Assembly: GCA_029931535.1 (NCBI GenBank)
Contig: JAQPZY010001675.1
Span: 682,001 to 746,000, forward strand
DNA: 64,000 bases
Source of the DNA: Margaritifera margaritifera
Lineage: Eukaryota; Mollusca; Bivalvia; Unionida; Margaritiferidae
Direction of reading: 5' to 3'
Shown: positions 63,559 to 64,000 of the stretch, in pieces
Position numbering within the stretch: the stretch's first letter is position 1
How the letters are laid out: each line of letters begins with the position of its first letter
The notes under the pieces: model-generated
Seen by the model: the letters and a program-made list of their open reading frames with translations, nothing else
What the model was told of the DNA's origin: nothing
Databases searched by the model: none
Made by a program: the position numbers and the translations under genes

Positions 63559-64000
63559 CTGTACCATAATAACAATAGTCCTTTAATATAAAATAATGTT
63601 GGGGAAAAATACACAAGATGCCGAAAAAATATTTATATAAAAAATCTTAGGATGCACCGAATTATTTTGTTCAAACCAAAATTCATTTTAAAATTCAATC
63701 ACACGCTATCATTGGTATTTCAAATTCACTCTGCATTTACCAAAACTTTTTGCATCAATTTTGTCATTTCAGCTCATTTTGCAAATAAAAGAAAGAAAAA
63801 TAATTGCCATAAAATAATAAAATAAAAACAAGTTCATACACATTTTGCAAAGTTCAAAATGTCTGCCAAAGCACAATTGGAGAGTTTGATCCAAGGGTGA
63901 GACTCAACAATTCAAACTTGTATCCAAGTGCTACAAAACAATGAAACTTTCCAAAACCTGTATGATCTTTGTTCTTATTGTATCAAAGATTTGTAATAAA
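63559..64000. other. Upstream IPO4 intron, no feature
   Basis: AT-rich intron sequence to the window edge; the next upstream exon is not reached. Confidence 0.5.

Larger units (their letters stand above)
61145..62855 (+). mobile_element. hAT-like DNA transposon, internally deleted, with inverted ends
   Basis: The ends 'ctcacttatcgaggttgttta' (61154) and, inverted, 'ctcacttagtggttattttt' (about 62830-62850) match imperfectly. Inside are a 5' coding piece at 61717-61857 and a 3' piece at 62064-62440 (described separately). The catalytic middle is missing. The target duplication is not clear. Confidence 0.55.

Noticed and set aside
62880..62960. Possible tRNA gene
   Set aside because: A-box and B-box are present, but the sequence does not close into an acceptor stem at the expected spacing, it continues into a shared body, and it is flanked by a target duplication. 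It is a SINE head.

Overview
The window is animal nuclear DNA: AT-rich and intron-dominated, with almost all of its bases in interspersed and tandem repeats. The repeat mix (DIRS-type retrotransposons, a Maverick/Polinton remnant, hAT relics, tRNA-derived SINEs and many minisatellites) and the protein sequence of the one host gene fit an invertebrate, most likely a marine bivalve mollusc. That identification is inference; no species can be named from the sequence alone.

The only host gene I can support is importin-4 (IPO4), a HEAT-repeat nuclear import receptor, on the minus strand. Seventeen coding exons run from 63558 down to the stop codon at 6801. They join in consistent phase to 2208 nt (735 residues plus stop) with no internal stop. 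The protein is homologous to roughly the last two thirds of vertebrate IPO4. The 5' exons, promoter and first ~345 residues lie to the right of the window. Coding exons fill under 4% of the ~57 kb span.

Everything else sits in the introns or in the 3' flank. From left to right: Tigger-like short elements and a SINE (1-2.2 kb); palindromic TA-flanked MITEs (family C: 2.0, 3.9, 7.5, 44.2, 44.4 kb); a repeat family rich in TGACCT half-sites (family A: 5.8, 9.8, 17.6, 18.8-22.3, 23.0, 43.7, 55.3, 59.5, 60.5 kb); a second family with a tandem ~150-bp unit carrying AAGATGGC/GCCATATTGG motifs and terminal hairpins (family B: 4.4, 11.6, 37.2, 38.4, 47.2, 56.4 kb); a solo LTR (11.7 kb); hAT relics (14.2, 26.3, 61.1 kb); two DIRS elements (15.3 and 48.0-53.8 kb, the second with both inverted terminal repeats); a Maverick relic (28.5 kb); a non-LTR retrotransposon (33.2-37.1 kb) and a LINE tail (38.1 kb). 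Minisatellites lie at 7.0, 8.5, 17.25, 23.4, 28.4, 29.9, 42.9, 44.7, 46.6 and 55.3 kb.

The points most worth a second look are minisatellites that abut or duplicate IPO4 splice sites, the two uncharacterised repeat families A and B that are all antisense to IPO4, a satellite apparently born from the palindromic MITE, and complementary catalytic losses in the two DIRS copies. I saw no operon, CRISPR array, rRNA or functional tRNA gene.
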